Assembly (NCBI GenBank): GCA_023053685.1
Contig: JALIGW010000002.1
Coordinates: 246,556,677 to 246,620,676 of the forward strand
Length of the DNA: 64,000 nucleotides
Origin: Diadophis punctatus similis
Taxonomy: Eukaryota; Chordata; Lepidosauria; Squamata; Dipsadidae
Direction: 5' to 3'
Part shown: in pieces, positions 29,255 to 41,090 of the stretch
Layout of the letters: every line of letters begins with the position of its first letter
Numbering within the stretch: position 1 is the stretch's first letter
Notes under the pieces: model-generated
Seen by the model: the letters and a program-made list of their open reading frames with translations, nothing else
The model's database searches: none
Told to the model about the DNA's origin: nothing
Made by a program: the position numbers and the translations under genes

Positions 29255-29425
29255 GAGGCAAGTGGCTGGAGAGGAGAGGCGACGCCGGGCGAGGTACCCC
29301 TCAATGTGAGTGACATCGACTTGGCCACGTCCACCCAGTCACATGACCACCCAGTCACACCTACCCAATCGGTCATTAGGGCAGAGAACTGGTTGTTAAA
29401 TTATTTGAATCCAACCACTGATTCT
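29255..29425. repeat. Unclassified repeat of the gtgggattcaaa group
   Basis: Contains ggccacgtccacccagtcac and ends in tgaatccaaccactg, the inverse of the family end. Probably a partial copy. Confidence 0.4.
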
Positions 29426-29473
29426 ATAGTATATGGACAATAATATATTGTATAATAGTATATTAATAATAGT

Positions 29474-29612
29474 GTTTCCCCAAAAATAAGACCCTGTCTT
29501 ATATTTTTTTGAACCCTGAAATAAGCGCTTGGCCTTATTGCCATACACCCAAAAGCCCGATTGGGCTTATTATCAGGGGATGTCTTATTTTGGGGGAAAC
29601 AGGGTAGTATAT
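29474..29612. mobile_element. MITE (ccccaaaataagaccc family), uninterrupted
   Basis: Ends gtttccccaaaaataagacc and its inverse; this is the empty form of the copy split at 15776-16180. Confidence 0.8.
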
Positions 29613-29649
29613 TATAGAGAACATTGTATAGTACAAATATACTAAAAAT

Positions 29650-29972
29650 CTACTATTAGTTTTTCTCATCGTTCCTATCACCGATCTCCTCCCACTTATG
29701 ACTGTATGACTGTAACTTGTTGCTTGTATCCTTACAATTTATATTAATATGATTGTTTCCTGATTGCTTACTTGAACCCTATGACAACCATTCTTGACAA
29801 ATGTATCTTTTCTTTTATGTACACTGAGAGCATATGCACCAAAGACAAATTCCTTGTGTGTCCAATCACACTTGGCCAATAAAGAATTCTATTCTATTCT
29901 ATTCTATTCTATTCTATTCTATTCTATTCTATTCTATTCTATTCTATTCTATTCTATTCTATTCTATTCTAT
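29650..29972 (+). mobile_element. L2-like LINE 3' end with (ATTCT)n tail
   Basis: The 3' UTR contains ctcctcccacttatgactg and tccaatcacacttggccaat, shared with 48850-49215. It ends in about 17 ATTCT units (29886-29972), a tail expanded into a microsatellite. Confidence 0.75.
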
Positions 29973-30096
29973 GAAAACAAACATAGAAAGAACTTACACA
30001 TTGCTTGCATGTTTACTACACTACAGATGTAGTATAAGACAAAAAACAAAAAATGTTCACATTATGTTTCACTTTTGTATCTTGGATATTTTTTTC

Positions 30097-30790
30097 AAAA
30101 TAAAACATCTCCACAATACTTATCGGCCGATGGAAAATGTAAATTGTCTAGAATCCAGTATTTTTAATGGATGTTTTCAGCTCAAGTCTATCAAAATGGG
30201 TATGGTTTAAAAAGAATCTCCGACAAAGGGATTCATTAAGCACGGAGTATGAAAACAAATCTTAGCTGCTAAAGCAGGGGTGGGATTCAGCCTATTCGGT
30301 CTGGTTTGGGCGAGCTGGTTGCTCCGACGATCAGCTGAGAGTGAACCGGTTCGCTCCGACCATCAGCTGGGCCCACCCGCCCGCCCCTGCGCGATACCTA
30401 CCTTTATTTTTTTCATTTGAAGTCCAGCTGATAGGCACGGCAGAGCGGATTGCCGTGCCTCAGCTGTTTCCCTCACCAAAGGTAACTTTTAATCGTATTT
30501 TCTAATGGACTGCGCGTGTGCAGCACGCGACTGGAACTGGTTGTTACACCGGTCGAATCCCACCGCTGTTTAAAGGAAGGAAATTTGGTCCTCACAGATT
30601 GCAAGACTTTGCAAGCAACAGCCGACATCCTGGATGCAGCAATTAGGCCGAAGCCTTCCTCAGACAAGCAGGGATGGAAAAAGTAGAAGAGCCAGAAAAA
30701 GGGCTCGGTTAAGATACTTAACTCAGAACAGAAATATTGAGGCAAGAGATATCAGATAACTTCTAATAATGTTGTGGGATTTTCTTTTAA
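30097..30790. repeat. Duplicated spacer matching 13960-14400, with a TIR element
   Basis: Shared segments include aaaataaaacatctccacaa and gacaagcagggatggaaa. At 30281-30571 it carries an element with ends caggggtgggattcagcc and cgaatcccaccgctg, absent from the partner copy, so that element entered later. Confidence 0.6.
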
Positions 30791-30814
30791 CCTAAAAGAT
30801 CGTTAGGGTTAGGG

Positions 30815-30945
30815 TACAGGATTCACTTAACAAATGCAGCAAGAAAAGTAGTCAAATGGGGCAAAAGTCACGTAACAGCTATCTTGCTTAGCAACAGAAA
30901 CTTTGGGATGAATTGCAGTCAAAAACTGAAGACTACCTGTATTTC
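30815..30945. mobile_element. Palindromic-end DNA element, right part
   Basis: Matches the right third of 14664-15048, ending gactacctg. It sits at the same point 3' of the fingers as in units B and D. A short gttagggttaggg tract precedes it at 30803. Confidence 0.6.
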
Positions 30946-30969
30946 TATTGAAGCTCTTCTGACACTTCC

Positions 30970-30975
30970 TTTATT
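30970..30975 (-). promoter_or_regulatory. AATAAA polyadenylation signal, gene C
   Basis: Minus-strand AATAAA about 80 bases beyond the gene C stop, in decayed finger sequence. Use is inferred. Confidence 0.4.
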
Positions 30976-31054
30976 GATATGGTTTCTCCTGTATGTTGAT
31001 CCTTCTATGGCAAGTAAGAGAGTTACTCCTTGCAAAGCTCTTCCCACACTCTTT

Positions 31055-32649
31055 TCATATGGTTTTTTCTCCTGTATGGATCCTTTTATGGGAAGTGAGA
31101 TCACAACTCCTTCTAAAGCCTTCTCCACAGTGCACACATTTATATGGCCTCTCACCTGTGTGGATCCTTTTGTGGGAATTAAGACTACTGCTACTGGTAA
31201 AGGTCTTTCCACACACTATGCATTGATATGGTCTTTCCCCTGTGTGGATCCTTTTATGGGTGGTAAGAGCAGAATTCCACCTAAAGCCTTTTCCACATTC
31301 AACACATTTATATGGCTTTTCACCTGAGTGGATCTTCTTGTGGGAATCAAGATGTCTGCTGCAACTAAAGCTCTTTCCACACTCCATGCATTTATAAGGT
31401 CTTTCTCCTTTGTGATTCCTTTGATGTCTTATAAGAGAGTCATAATAACAGAAGGTCTTTCCACATTCCATGCATTGATATGGCTTCTCCTCTGTATGGA
31501 TAGTTCTATGGTGAATCAGAGCATATTTCCTACTAAAGCTTTTTCCACACTCCATGCATTGATATGGCTTCTCTCCTGTGTGGGTCTTCTTGTGGGAATT
31601 AAGACTACTGGTACATGTAAAGGTCTTTCCACACTCCATGCATTGATATGGTTTCTCTTCTGTGTGGATCCTCTTGTGGGAATTAAGACTGCTGGTACAA
31701 ATAAAGGTCTTTCCACACTCCATGCATTGATATGGTCTTTCTCCTTTGTGAATCCTTTGATGGATTATAAGAGAACGATTATAACTGAAGGTCTTTCTGC
31801 ACTCCACACAATGATATGGCTTCTCTATTATGTGGATCATCTTATGAGTGTTAAGATGACTGGTACAAGTAAAGCTCTTTCCACACTCCATGCATTTATA
31901 AGGTCTTTCTCCTTTGTGATTCATTTGATGCCTTATAAAAGACTTAGAATAACAGAAGGTCTTTCCACACTCCATGCATTGGTACTGTTTCTTTCCTGTG
32001 TGGATTCTCTTATGGGAGGCAAGATGACTACTACTACTAAAAGCCTTTCCACACTCCATGCATTTATAAGGTCTTTCTCCTTTGTGATTCCTTTGATGGA
32101 TTTTGAAAGAGCTATTATAAGAGAAGGTCTTTCCACATTCCTTGCATTGATATGGTTTCTCTCCTGTGTGGATCCTCTTATGGGAATTAAGACGACTGCT
32201 ACAAGGAAAGGTCTTTCCACACTCCATGCATTGATATGGTTTCTCTCCTGTGTGGATCCTCTTATGGGAATTGAGACTACTACTGCAAGTAAAGGTCTTT
32301 CCACACTCCATGCATTTATAAGGTCTTTCTCCTTTGTGATTCCTTTGATGGATTATGAAAGAGCTATAATAAGAGAAGGACTTTCCACATTCCATGCATT
32401 GATATAACTTCTCCTCCGTATGGATAGTTTTATGCTGAGTCAGAACATTTTTCCTACTAAAGGTCTTTCCACACTCCATGCATTGATATGGCTTCTCTCC
32501 TCTGTGGATCCTCTTATGGGAATGAAGACTACTACTCTGAGTAAATGTCTTTCCACACTCCATGCATTGATATCGCTTTCCTTTCCCCTCTTTCGAATTG
32601 ATTGCTTGGCATTTCTCCTTGCAATTCTTATTCTCCTTCCCATTATAGC
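31055..32649 (-). CDS. Gene C exon 5: zinc finger array (18 units)
   Basis: Acceptor ttttttaag before 32649, with two bases completing the split codon. Units are 84 bases, many with the HKGERPYK linker. The final unit is [18 protein letters not shown], then GEKTI and stop. Beyond the stop, decayed finger sequence continues to about 30950, so the ancestral array was longer. Confidence 0.92.
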
Positions 32650-35600
32650 CTTAAAAAAGAAAAATGAAAACTGTAGCAAGAATAGGGGAAAAATCAAAAC
32701 TTTTCTTCTGAAATTTAGCCAAAGAATCGTCAATATATTTTGGCTGCTTTAGTGGCAAACATGCAGATTCCAAACTACGATTTTAACAAGGACCCATTTC
32801 CAAGTGTATCCCTACTGATCCTCATCTAACATGAATTGGATCACATCACAATGAATCTAAGACACAACCCTAAGATATAATTCGATCCTGAACTTCTTTT
32901 TTTATTAATACTGCCCACTTATTGGATTTACAACTCAAAATAATTAAAATTGGAATTATCAGCAATAGCGCAGAGAGGCTGCAGCAAGTTGAAGCTAGAG
33001 CGCCATCTGCTGCTAAAAGGAGAACTGTGCAATCTTAGACACAATCATCTATATTTGCTGGATTATAAGTATTTACTTTAAAAATATTTGAGATTTATAT
33101 ATCAAACAAGAACCTTAGCCAAGAGACCCCTGAACATTGTTGAACAAATAAAAGTGATTGGAAGAGGCATGGATAACCCCCTGGTTTTTCTTAAATTGGA
33201 TTGACTGCTTGTTGATTAGACATTTAAAAATGTGATTTTAATACTTTCTGGACAATTGGCTTAAAAGGGGAGCTGTTAAACAAAGACATAACACAAGATG
33301 CAAGCAAGTGGATATAATGAAACGGAGCTGATGTATCAACACCTTAAGGATCTCATAAGAGAACAACATAAGGAGATGATGGAAATATTTGATCGTATAG
33401 ACCAAAAATTGGAAAACAGAATACAAGGACCAATGAGCAAGGATCAGGACAGTGAGGAAAGAATGGAGTTACCAGATAAAATGGAGGAGACAGCAGACCC
33501 GAGAAACAAGCAAGAGGAGGACAACAATGAGGAAACATTAATAAAATTAATAGTGATTAAGGAATTAAAAAAAGAAGAAAATATTTAAAAGACTTAAAAA
33601 GGGAATGGGAGAAGCAAGAATACAGCTGGAGAAAAGAGACAGGGGCTAGAGAAGATAGCTGTAAAACTGGACAGTGAGAAAAGGTAGAGAGAGGAGAAAA
33701 AGCTAGAATGAATACTCAAAAAATAGATCTAAATATAGATGAAATAAAATACTTTAAAAAAGAATATGGGAGGCAACAAAAAAAAAGATGACTAAAAATC
33801 TGGAAGTGGGCAAGAGATGATGGTTAAAGGGAAAAGAAAGGGAAAGTAAAGCAAAAGAGATTTCATGAAAGTATTTTAATAATGTGCATTAATATTAGAA
33901 CTATATAAGTCGGATAATTATTTTTATCTAGTGTGATAATTAAATATGTGTTAAAATATGGCTAATCAAGTGAAATGCTAGAATTAAATAAAGTGTTAAT
34001 TGGAAAATTAGAATTTGAATGATAGTATTATTAAACAAGCATAAAAATATGTTAGAATTAAATAATGGGTGATTAGAAAATGAAAGAATGTATTGTAAGA
34101 AAAATATATGTGACAATAGTAGTGAATAGAAAATAAATGTTATTATCACGTCTTTGAATATTATAGTGATAGGAGGAAAAAAAAGTTAAAATAGAGATAG
34201 AATTTAGAGGGGAACTACTGGATGTATACATTAATATATCAAGCAATATGAAAGAGTAAGAAAAAGATATAGAACTGAAGGGTGGTAGTAAAGGATATGT
34301 GCAAATAATATGAAAAAATGAAATGAAATGTTAACAATTGTTTGTAATAATATTATGTTTATTTTTATTGAAATGTATGATACTCAGGTATCACACCATT
34401 CACACGTCGATATGTATAAACAATATAAAATATAGACACAACCCTGATCTAAGCTTTGACCTGGGACTATTCCATGGTGCCACAAATTCCTGAAGTCCAT
34501 TGGACACGGTATCATGCTGGGTCAACAACATAGCCACTAACTCCCCAACTTCATTGGAAGTCTCAGCCGCACTTGTCTGCAGAGCAGAATCTTTGAAAGC
34601 CAAGGGGAATTTCTGGATGGCAATAGCTCCCCTCCCTCAATTAGGCTGATGCCAAACTTGGTACACAAGTGGGCACCTCTCAGAGAAGGGACATCCCACT
34701 CAGGACCCATATAGTGTTGGTTATAGCAGCTCAGGGCCATCAGGGACCTAGAGACGAGATTCAGGAATGAAGACCAAACCCTGGTAGGCAGGACCTTGCT
34801 CAAGAAAGGCCACACCATCTCTATGTGCAGCCTATCCTTCAGATTCTTAGTAATATCTTCTGTGGTATGGAAATAAATATTTTATATTTTATGAGCAGAA
34901 AGCATTAAAAAAAATCCTTTGTGTAAAAAGAGGGGATATGCAGTTTTCCAAGTTTCCTTTCAATAAATTTCCTTCCTCCATAAAGTCAGTTTGGTCAAAT
35001 GGTTAAGGCACCAGGATAGAAACTAGGTCAGTGAGTTCTAGTTCAGCCTTAGGGATGAATGCTGGCTGGGTGACTTTGGGCCAGTCTCTCTCAGTTCAAC
35101 CCATGTCACAGGGTTGCTGTTGGAGGGAAAACAACAGGAGGAAGGAATATTGAGTTTGTCCGCTGCCTTTATTATTTACAAAAAACAAAGGCAGGATATA
35201 AATAAATAAGTGATTTTTTTTAATCACTTATTTCACTTAGCCTATTTTTAATAACATCTAAGCCCCCCTCTCTGACCCCATGACTTTTCTATGTTTCGGA
35301 GCACAGACAGGGATTCTTACCCAGAGAAGCCAGATTCCTGGAATTCTCCAGCATGACTTCCCCATGGAGAGCTTTTTGGTCAGCATCCAGTTGAGACCAC
35401 TCCTCCTTGGAGAAATACACAGCCAGGTCCTCAAAAGACACAACATCCTGAACAAGGAAAGAAGTTTTCCTTTTAATAGATAATCCCAAGAATAATTTGA
35501 CAGTTTGCTTCTACCAATTCAAGGAGAGAGATCCAGTGAACAAAATGTGCAGAATTCAGAATGAGATCTCACCGCTTTTGAATGACGGCACAACTGAAGC

Positions 35601-37210
35601 ACATTGGATCATGTTGGAAGTATTTGGAATGCCTTTCAGTGTAGCCAAGTAAAATAGTTTTCTTGGTCAATTGGTAGTTGGGTCTTAAATTCACCAGTTA
35701 TCAGTGGCTCCAATTCTTCCTAGGGTGGGCAAAGCAAAATACTGGCAAAACCCACCTGACATTTTTGCCCATGGCTTACTTTGTCCACTGAGGGGCAAAT
35801 GTAACCCAACTCCACACCTTCATGAAGGTGTTGGAAGAGCTTGTAACAGGATATTTCTATGGATATTCCCAATCACCAGGTATGGTTGTCCCAAAGATGC
35901 TTTTAAAAAGAAAAAGAAAAAGAAAAAAGAAAAGAAAAGAAAGGATTTTTTGTAATGGTATGTGAGAATGACCCTGGCAGATCCGGGGAGGAAGAGCCCC
36001 AATGCTGACAACAGTCTGGCCAAAGAAATCTGACTGTGAAGCAGGAGGGCTGGAGAAATTGTCTCAGAAAGGATACCCTCAGAAGGGAAAGATAGGCTAA
36101 AGGCTAAATACGAATTTTGTGTCTAATATCAGATTCATATTGCTTGGAAAGAGCAATTTATTACATTGAACTCTAGAACAAAATGAAATCCATCCAGGAT
36201 TCATGGATCTTTTCTGATGTTTTTCCTCCTTACTTGAAGTAGCGGTTCAACCAATCCTTCAGCTCCACCACAAAGATGAAGTGATTCTAAAATTTCCAAG
36301 GACAGCTTTCTACTCTCTGTGAGAAAGAGAAAAATGGTGGAAGCAGATTTGTTATAAAGGGAGACATTCCAATCAAGAGCAGCAAAAGAATCAGCTAAAT
36401 GTTGAAATCTCACATCACACAGAAAGAGCTTTTCTCACCTGTAGTGGTGTCTTGGCTTTGATCTTTGTGTAAGGTTTCCATGAACAGCAGCTCTTGAGAA
36501 GATCTGAATGAATCTTGCCTCCCCTTGGGACATTCAGTCATAGCTTCCAAGGATTTCTGGACATGATGTGAGACGAGAAACAAAGTAAGAGCACTAAGGA
36601 ATGATTATACTGCATCGTTAAACTAGCAGACCCCAATGTCCATTTGCGAAACTTGAAAGAGAATGGAAGAATTGCTCCAAACACATCCTCTGGAAGAAAT
36701 ATGGAACAACTGGTTTTAGGTGTTAATAATCCTAGAAAACTCTACGAAAAAGGAATTGACAAATTCAGAGAGATTCTCTTTAGAGCTGAAATGATAACAT
36801 TCTCACACCTGCATCTTCTCCGACTCCTGGGTCAGCAAGAAGCCTTCGGCCAGGGCCACTGCCTGGGAACTGGTCTCTGCTCCACACTCCCGCACCCATT
36901 TCTCCATCTCTGGGGGAAGGACGGCCAGGAACTGCTCCAGGAGCACCAGGTCCATCATCTGAGCCTTGGTGTGTCTTTCCGGCTGCAGCCACTGATGGCA
37001 AAGGCGGTGAAGCTGAGTGCAAACATCTCGGGGACTCTTCCCCTCCTGGAACTGCACCTTTCTGAAGTCACAGCATTGGACCTCTGAACTGTTGGCTTCC
37101 TCTTCTGGGCTCTTCTGCCCGGGACTTGCCCCCCTTTTCCCACAGCTCCAAGGCTGAGTAGCTGGAGGGCCTTTTCCAACTCCTTCATCTGCTGGGCTTT
37201 GTCCAACCAT
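31055..37210 (-). CDS. SCAN-KRAB-C2H2 zinc finger protein, gene C
   Basis: Coding exons: 37210-36809 (SCAN), 36556-36439, 36316-36234, 35447-35321 (KRAB-A), 32649-31055 (fingers); phases agree and the product is about 774 residues. All 18 finger units keep their C2H2 ligands. The degenerate first fingers found in A, B and D are absent: the leader ([16 protein letters not shown]) joins a finger directly after an internal deletion. The SCAN exon is four codons shorter at its end. The KRAB-finger intron is 2.67 kb, enlarged by a LINE-like insertion. The start is the MVGQSPAD methionine at 37210. Probably a nuclear repressor; targets unknown. Confidence 0.87.
32872..34433 (+). mobile_element. LINE-like element with ORF1-like frame and no ORF2
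   Basis: Insertion of 1562 bp in the gene C intron, flanked by a perfect 12 bp duplication agacacaaccct (32860-32871 and 34434-34445). Gene D has the same site uninterrupted (near 44940). It contains a lysine/glutamate-rich frame (33298-33588, 96 codons) starting [12 protein letters not shown] that could be an ORF1 coiled-coil start, then AT-rich 3' UTR-like sequence. No reverse transcriptase is present. Confidence 0.6.
34987..35212 (+). mobile_element. Sauria-type tRNA SINE in the gene C intron
   Basis: Same position and family as 4521-4745, head cagtttggtcaaatggttaa. Confidence 0.7.
35321..35447 (-). CDS. Gene C exon 4: KRAB-A box
   Basis: 127 bp, acceptor ttgttcag, donor gtaagaatcc. The sequence starts [17 protein letters not shown] and keeps VMLEN. 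Confidence 0.92.
36234..36556 (-). CDS. Gene C exons 2 and 3: linker exons
   Basis: Exon 2 is 36556-36439 (118 bp, [17 protein letters not shown]) and exon 3 is 36316-36234 (83 bp). The last exon base is A (caa before gtaagg) where the other genes have G. Both are open. Confidence 0.85.
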
Positions 37211-37373
37211 CTTCACTCTGGTCTCTAATCCAGCTCCAAAATGGATGGATGGATCTCCCCTGTTTTACTAATCAGAAGATGTCCGGCAAATCTCCTAAAG
37301 GTCATTCAGTCCTCTTCCCACACAAGATACTTTAGACTCCAAGGGAATCAGGAAAGATTTCCAACTTATAAAT
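36809..37373 (-). CDS. Gene C exon 1 (coding): SCAN domain
   Basis: Acceptor tttcag ends at 37374, donor gtgtgagaat. The SCAN domain includes [18 protein letters not shown] 12 bp in-frame deletion removes the EQLQ-type end found in A and D. The first ATG is at 37210. Confidence 0.88.
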
Positions 37374-37814
37374 CTGAAATGGAAAACAAAAGAAACTTCA
37401 AATAATGCAGGCTGACCAACTTAGCAACTGAGCATGCAGAAAAACCCAAATAAGAAATTCTTATGAACCCAACAATACCTGGGAGGAGGGAGGAAATCTT
37501 ATTAGTTGGTAGACTAACACATCTGCGTGTGGAAAAAATTCTGTAGTAACCTTCTGCATCAATTTTGATCAAGGACTTTGGATGCATACATTTAAAACAT
37601 GTTTTTGTTTTCTAATTCCTACTTATTTATTCAAAACATTTTGATGGCTGTTTGCGACATTAAAAACAACATCTGTACAATTCAGATCATAAATGTCTAA
37701 GGACACAAACAGCCATTGAGATGAGTGGCTATCTAAATCGAGACTATAGGTAAATCAATCAATATTTGAACTTCCAGTAGAACGTTAGATAGGAGAACCC
37801 CATTAATCTCCTGG

Positions 37815-38643
37815 TATATGCAGTACAATGCAGTGAGCCATGTGCAGATCTGTACATTGGGGAAACAAAACAACCACTTCATAAACACATGGGACAACAT
37901 AAGAGAACAAACTAATCAGGAGAAGATTCAGAAGTCCATCTGCATTTAAAAGACAAAGGCCACTCTTTTGAAGACATGAAAGTACACATTTTTGACAGAG
38001 AGGACTGCTGGTTTGAAACAGGGTATGAAGGGGCCATCTATGTCAAAATTGAACAGCCCTTTCTCAATAGAGGGATACAACATCATCTATCTCCAGTCTA
38101 CAACAGTTCTTTCAACAGTTCCAAAAAGGCTGCACACCCATTTGGACCTCTAAGGTGACTAAAGAAGGCCAGACAAGGAAGAATGGATGGAAACTGACCA
38201 AAGAGAGATTCAACCTGGAAATAAGGAGGAACTTTCTGACAGTGAGAGCGATCAACCAGTGGAACAGCTTGCCTACGGAGGTTGTGAGAGCTCCAACACT
38301 TGATACTTTCAAAAGGAGATTGGCCTGCCATTTATCTAAAATGGTGTAGGGACTCCTGCTTGAGCAGGGGGTTGGACTAGATGACCTACAAGGTCCCTTC
38401 ACTTCTAATAATAAATCTAAAATCTAATCTAAAGACACAGCTCCAGATGCCCTTAGGACTAGCTAAAAGAATGCAAATGACCAGCTGTCTACATAAATCC
38501 TTCCATTCCCACCATCCAGTCAGAGCTGAAGAAGCTTTTTGGATGAGAAGCAAAATGTCTTCAAAGAAAACCCAGAAGTCCAGTTCCCTCTTGAAAAAGC
38601 ATCTTTGGGACAATCTTGACCTGGATGACAGAGACTCTCCATA
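37815..38643 (+). mobile_element. Penelope-like element 3' part, with nested CR1
   Basis: Translation around 37825-38155 shows a GIY-YIG-type endonuclease end: YAVQCSEPCADLYIGETKQP, then KDKGHSFEDMKVHIFDRED and AIYVKIEQPFLNRG. The 3' UTR (38440-38643) carries agctgaagaagctttttgga. Flanks ctcctgg and ctcttgg look like a short target duplication; gene A has one uninterrupted copy near 7536. One in-frame stop (TAA near 37912) is visible. Confidence 0.75.
38155..38438 (+). mobile_element. CR1 LINE 3' end nested in the Penelope-like element
   Basis: Contains accagtggaacagcttgcct, gggttggactagatgacct and a tail of aatctaa repeats. It separates the Penelope coding end from its 3' UTR, so it inserted later. 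Confidence 0.85.
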
Positions 38644-39018
38644 GACTCTTGGCGCAAACCGGTATGGTTACTTGAGAAATCACAATCAACAAACCACCGT
38701 TCAATGCAAACAGAACAATACCCGAAACAACGACCTAACATTTTGATTCAGGCTTCTCCTGGAAAGAGGTTTCTCACTTTTCGCCTAATTCTGAATGGCT
38801 TCGACTTTTCTGTGGGTCCCGATTTTCCTCCTGGAGGCAACGCAGCGGGACCGTAGCTTTTGATTTCTTCCCTGCCTGGCCAGTGCATGCATGCACAGGG
38901 GCGGCAGGGGAACATGGGACAAGGGGCTCCCCACTTTCCAGGACTCCGAACTTGATGAAGTCTTGCATCTCTCCACGCACGGTCCAGCCCGTGGAAGAAA
39001 AAGTCCCTCCCCACTTAC

Positions 39019-39420
39019 TGAACTCCGGAGACAGGTCTTGCTCTCCCTCCGTGCAAGGATTCCTTGCAGCCTCTTGGACTGCTGGAAAGGCTCAGCCTAA
39101 GGCTCGTAGCGAGGGAGGGGCGGGGGGGGGAGCAGGGCGGACGGGCTTTCAGACTTCTCTGCAAAATACCCCGCGAGTCTCGGACCTGGTGAAAGAGCGC
39201 ATGCTCAGTTCTTTCCTGAAGCGGGTGAGGGGCCCCCCTGCCTTTCCAACGGCTACCTGGCGAGCCCCCTGGTGGATCCTGCGTGCAACGCCAGATGGAC
39301 CCTGCTAGGGCGAAGGGCAGATTGTCATGTTCCATGCGGGCCTGGGATGATGGGCATTGGAATAGAAGGAAAAGGTTCCCTCTGACATTGGCTGTCTGCA
39401 GCAGGCAGCAATTTCTAGGC
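39019..39420 (-). promoter_or_regulatory. Putative promoter and noncoding first exon, gene C
   Basis: A gtaagt donor follows ggagttca on the minus strand (39019). GCGCATGCTCAG lies at 39197-39208. Layout equals gene A. The Penelope insertion lies between this block and the SCAN exon. Confidence 0.4.
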
Positions 39421-39467
39421 TTTCCTTTTTTTAATGTCGAAGAACGATTTGTGATCTTATAAATATA

Positions 39468-40708
39468 AGGGGGGGGGGGGCGTTGAAGGGAATAAGAGGT
39501 GGTTTTTGGCAGTAAGGAGGAGAACGAGTGAGTGGGAGAGGAGGGAGGAGTGGGTTTTTTATGTGGAAAAAGCGGGAAGGGGAGGATAGGAAAAGAGGCC
39601 TGGAAAATAGGAGGCCTGAGAGGATAGGAAAGGAGGCTTAAGGGGGAAAGAGGCTTGGGGAAAGGGAGAGGAAGTGAAGGCAATAGAAGTGGCTTCCGTA
39701 GAGCAACCCTGAGGGAGAGGAGAGGAAAAGCATGGACCCCGTGGGGTTGGGTGTATCACCCTTGCTCTGTCTTATGTCTTTGGTTAATTGAAGGCTTCAA
39801 CCCCAAAGCACTCTGGGATCCTCATCTTCCATTCTAATAGCACAATAAAAGTGAGAAGAGTCCTGGTCCACCTGGTCCATATATCTACAACACATATCCA
39901 CAAGTCCTCACCGCCTGTAGAATTTGCTGTTCTGACCAAGCATCCCCAGGGATGTCAATTGCTAAACTTGTCTCTATCTCACAGTTCTGGTTCTCACATC
40001 ACTTAGTGACGGTAGGGGAGTCTATTTTCCTCACTTGGCTCATGTCTCTAGATGGGACCTCCCCCCTATGGAGAAAGGCCAGAAGGAAGTCCTGGACTAG
40101 CCCCCACTTGTGGCGCTACTCCCGAAACGGCCGCTGGTGTCAAGGTTCCCCTGGCCCTCTTGGTATGGCCGCCGGTCCACACTGGTCCCTTGCTCAGGCA
40201 CTTCTACTGCCTGGCTCATGTAGTGTCGTGGTGGTCAGTCCTCTCTCAGCAGGCAGATCACATGGCGGGGTGATGGTCAGTCTTTTCCAGGAAGGCGGGT
40301 CACGGGATGAGATGGTATTCATGTGGCTGATCGGCACTTCTTCCTCTCTCCCTCTCTTGAATTGGTTGCTGGGCTCTCCTTCCACGGCCTCTGCTCCTTC
40401 ATGGATTCCTATGATTGCCCCACAGAAACCTTTCCTCTATCCCCTTTGTTCCCTCAGGGTTACCCCACGGAAGCCTCTTCTATCCTATTGCCTTCACTTC
40501 CTCACCCTTTCCCCGAGCCTCTTTCTCCATTTCCCCCTTAAGCCTCCTTTCCTATCCTCTCAGGCCTCCTTATTTTCCAGGCCGCTTTTCCTATCCTCGT
40601 CTGGCTTTCCCCCCAGAACCAACCCCGCCTCCTCTTGCACTCCCTCCGTCTCTCCTCCTTACCACCAAAAACCTCCCCCTCTTATTCCCTTCCTCCCCCC
40701 CCCCTAGG
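39468..40708. mobile_element. Foldback element with inverted arms of about 270 bp
   Basis: The left arm (39468-39740, agggggg then gggaataagagg) is the inverse of the right arm (40430-40708, cctcttattccctt then cccccc). An 8 bp duplication TAAATATA flanks it (39460-39467, 40709-40716); orphan blocks at 10330, 53810 and 62450 show the empty site. The spacer (39740-40430) has no convincing ORF. A deletion derivative lies at 8480-8665. Confidence 0.75.
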
Positions 40709-40867
40709 TAAATATAGAGAAAATCTCTGTGGAGGCTCAAAAGGAACAGGAGACTCTCTTTGAAGCCAAGGTCGTTGTTGGCAAACTCAGCCCTGAAGTG
40801 AGGGAAAATAAGTGGAGGGTGGCAGAGTCACAGGATGGGAAGTGAAGGCTTAAGAAAAATTTGTACA

Positions 40868-41085
40868 GGTAGTCCTCGACTTACAACAGTTCATTTAGTG
40901 ACAGTTCAAAGTTGCAATGGCACTGAAAAGATGACTATTTTTCAGAGTTACAACCTTTGTAGCATCCCCATGATCGTGTGATTAAAATTCAGATGCTTGG
41001 CAGCTGATCCATATTAATGACGGTTCCATTGTCTCATAGTCATGTCATCACCTTTTGCGACCTTCTGACAAAGAAGGTCTAGGAA
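40868..41085. mobile_element. Palindromic-end DNA element, left part
   Basis: Starts aggtagtcctcgacttacaa and continues as 12127-12495, but is cut at about 41075 in the gaccttctgacaaagaag stretch. Confidence 0.65.
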
Positions 41086-41090
41086 ACAAG

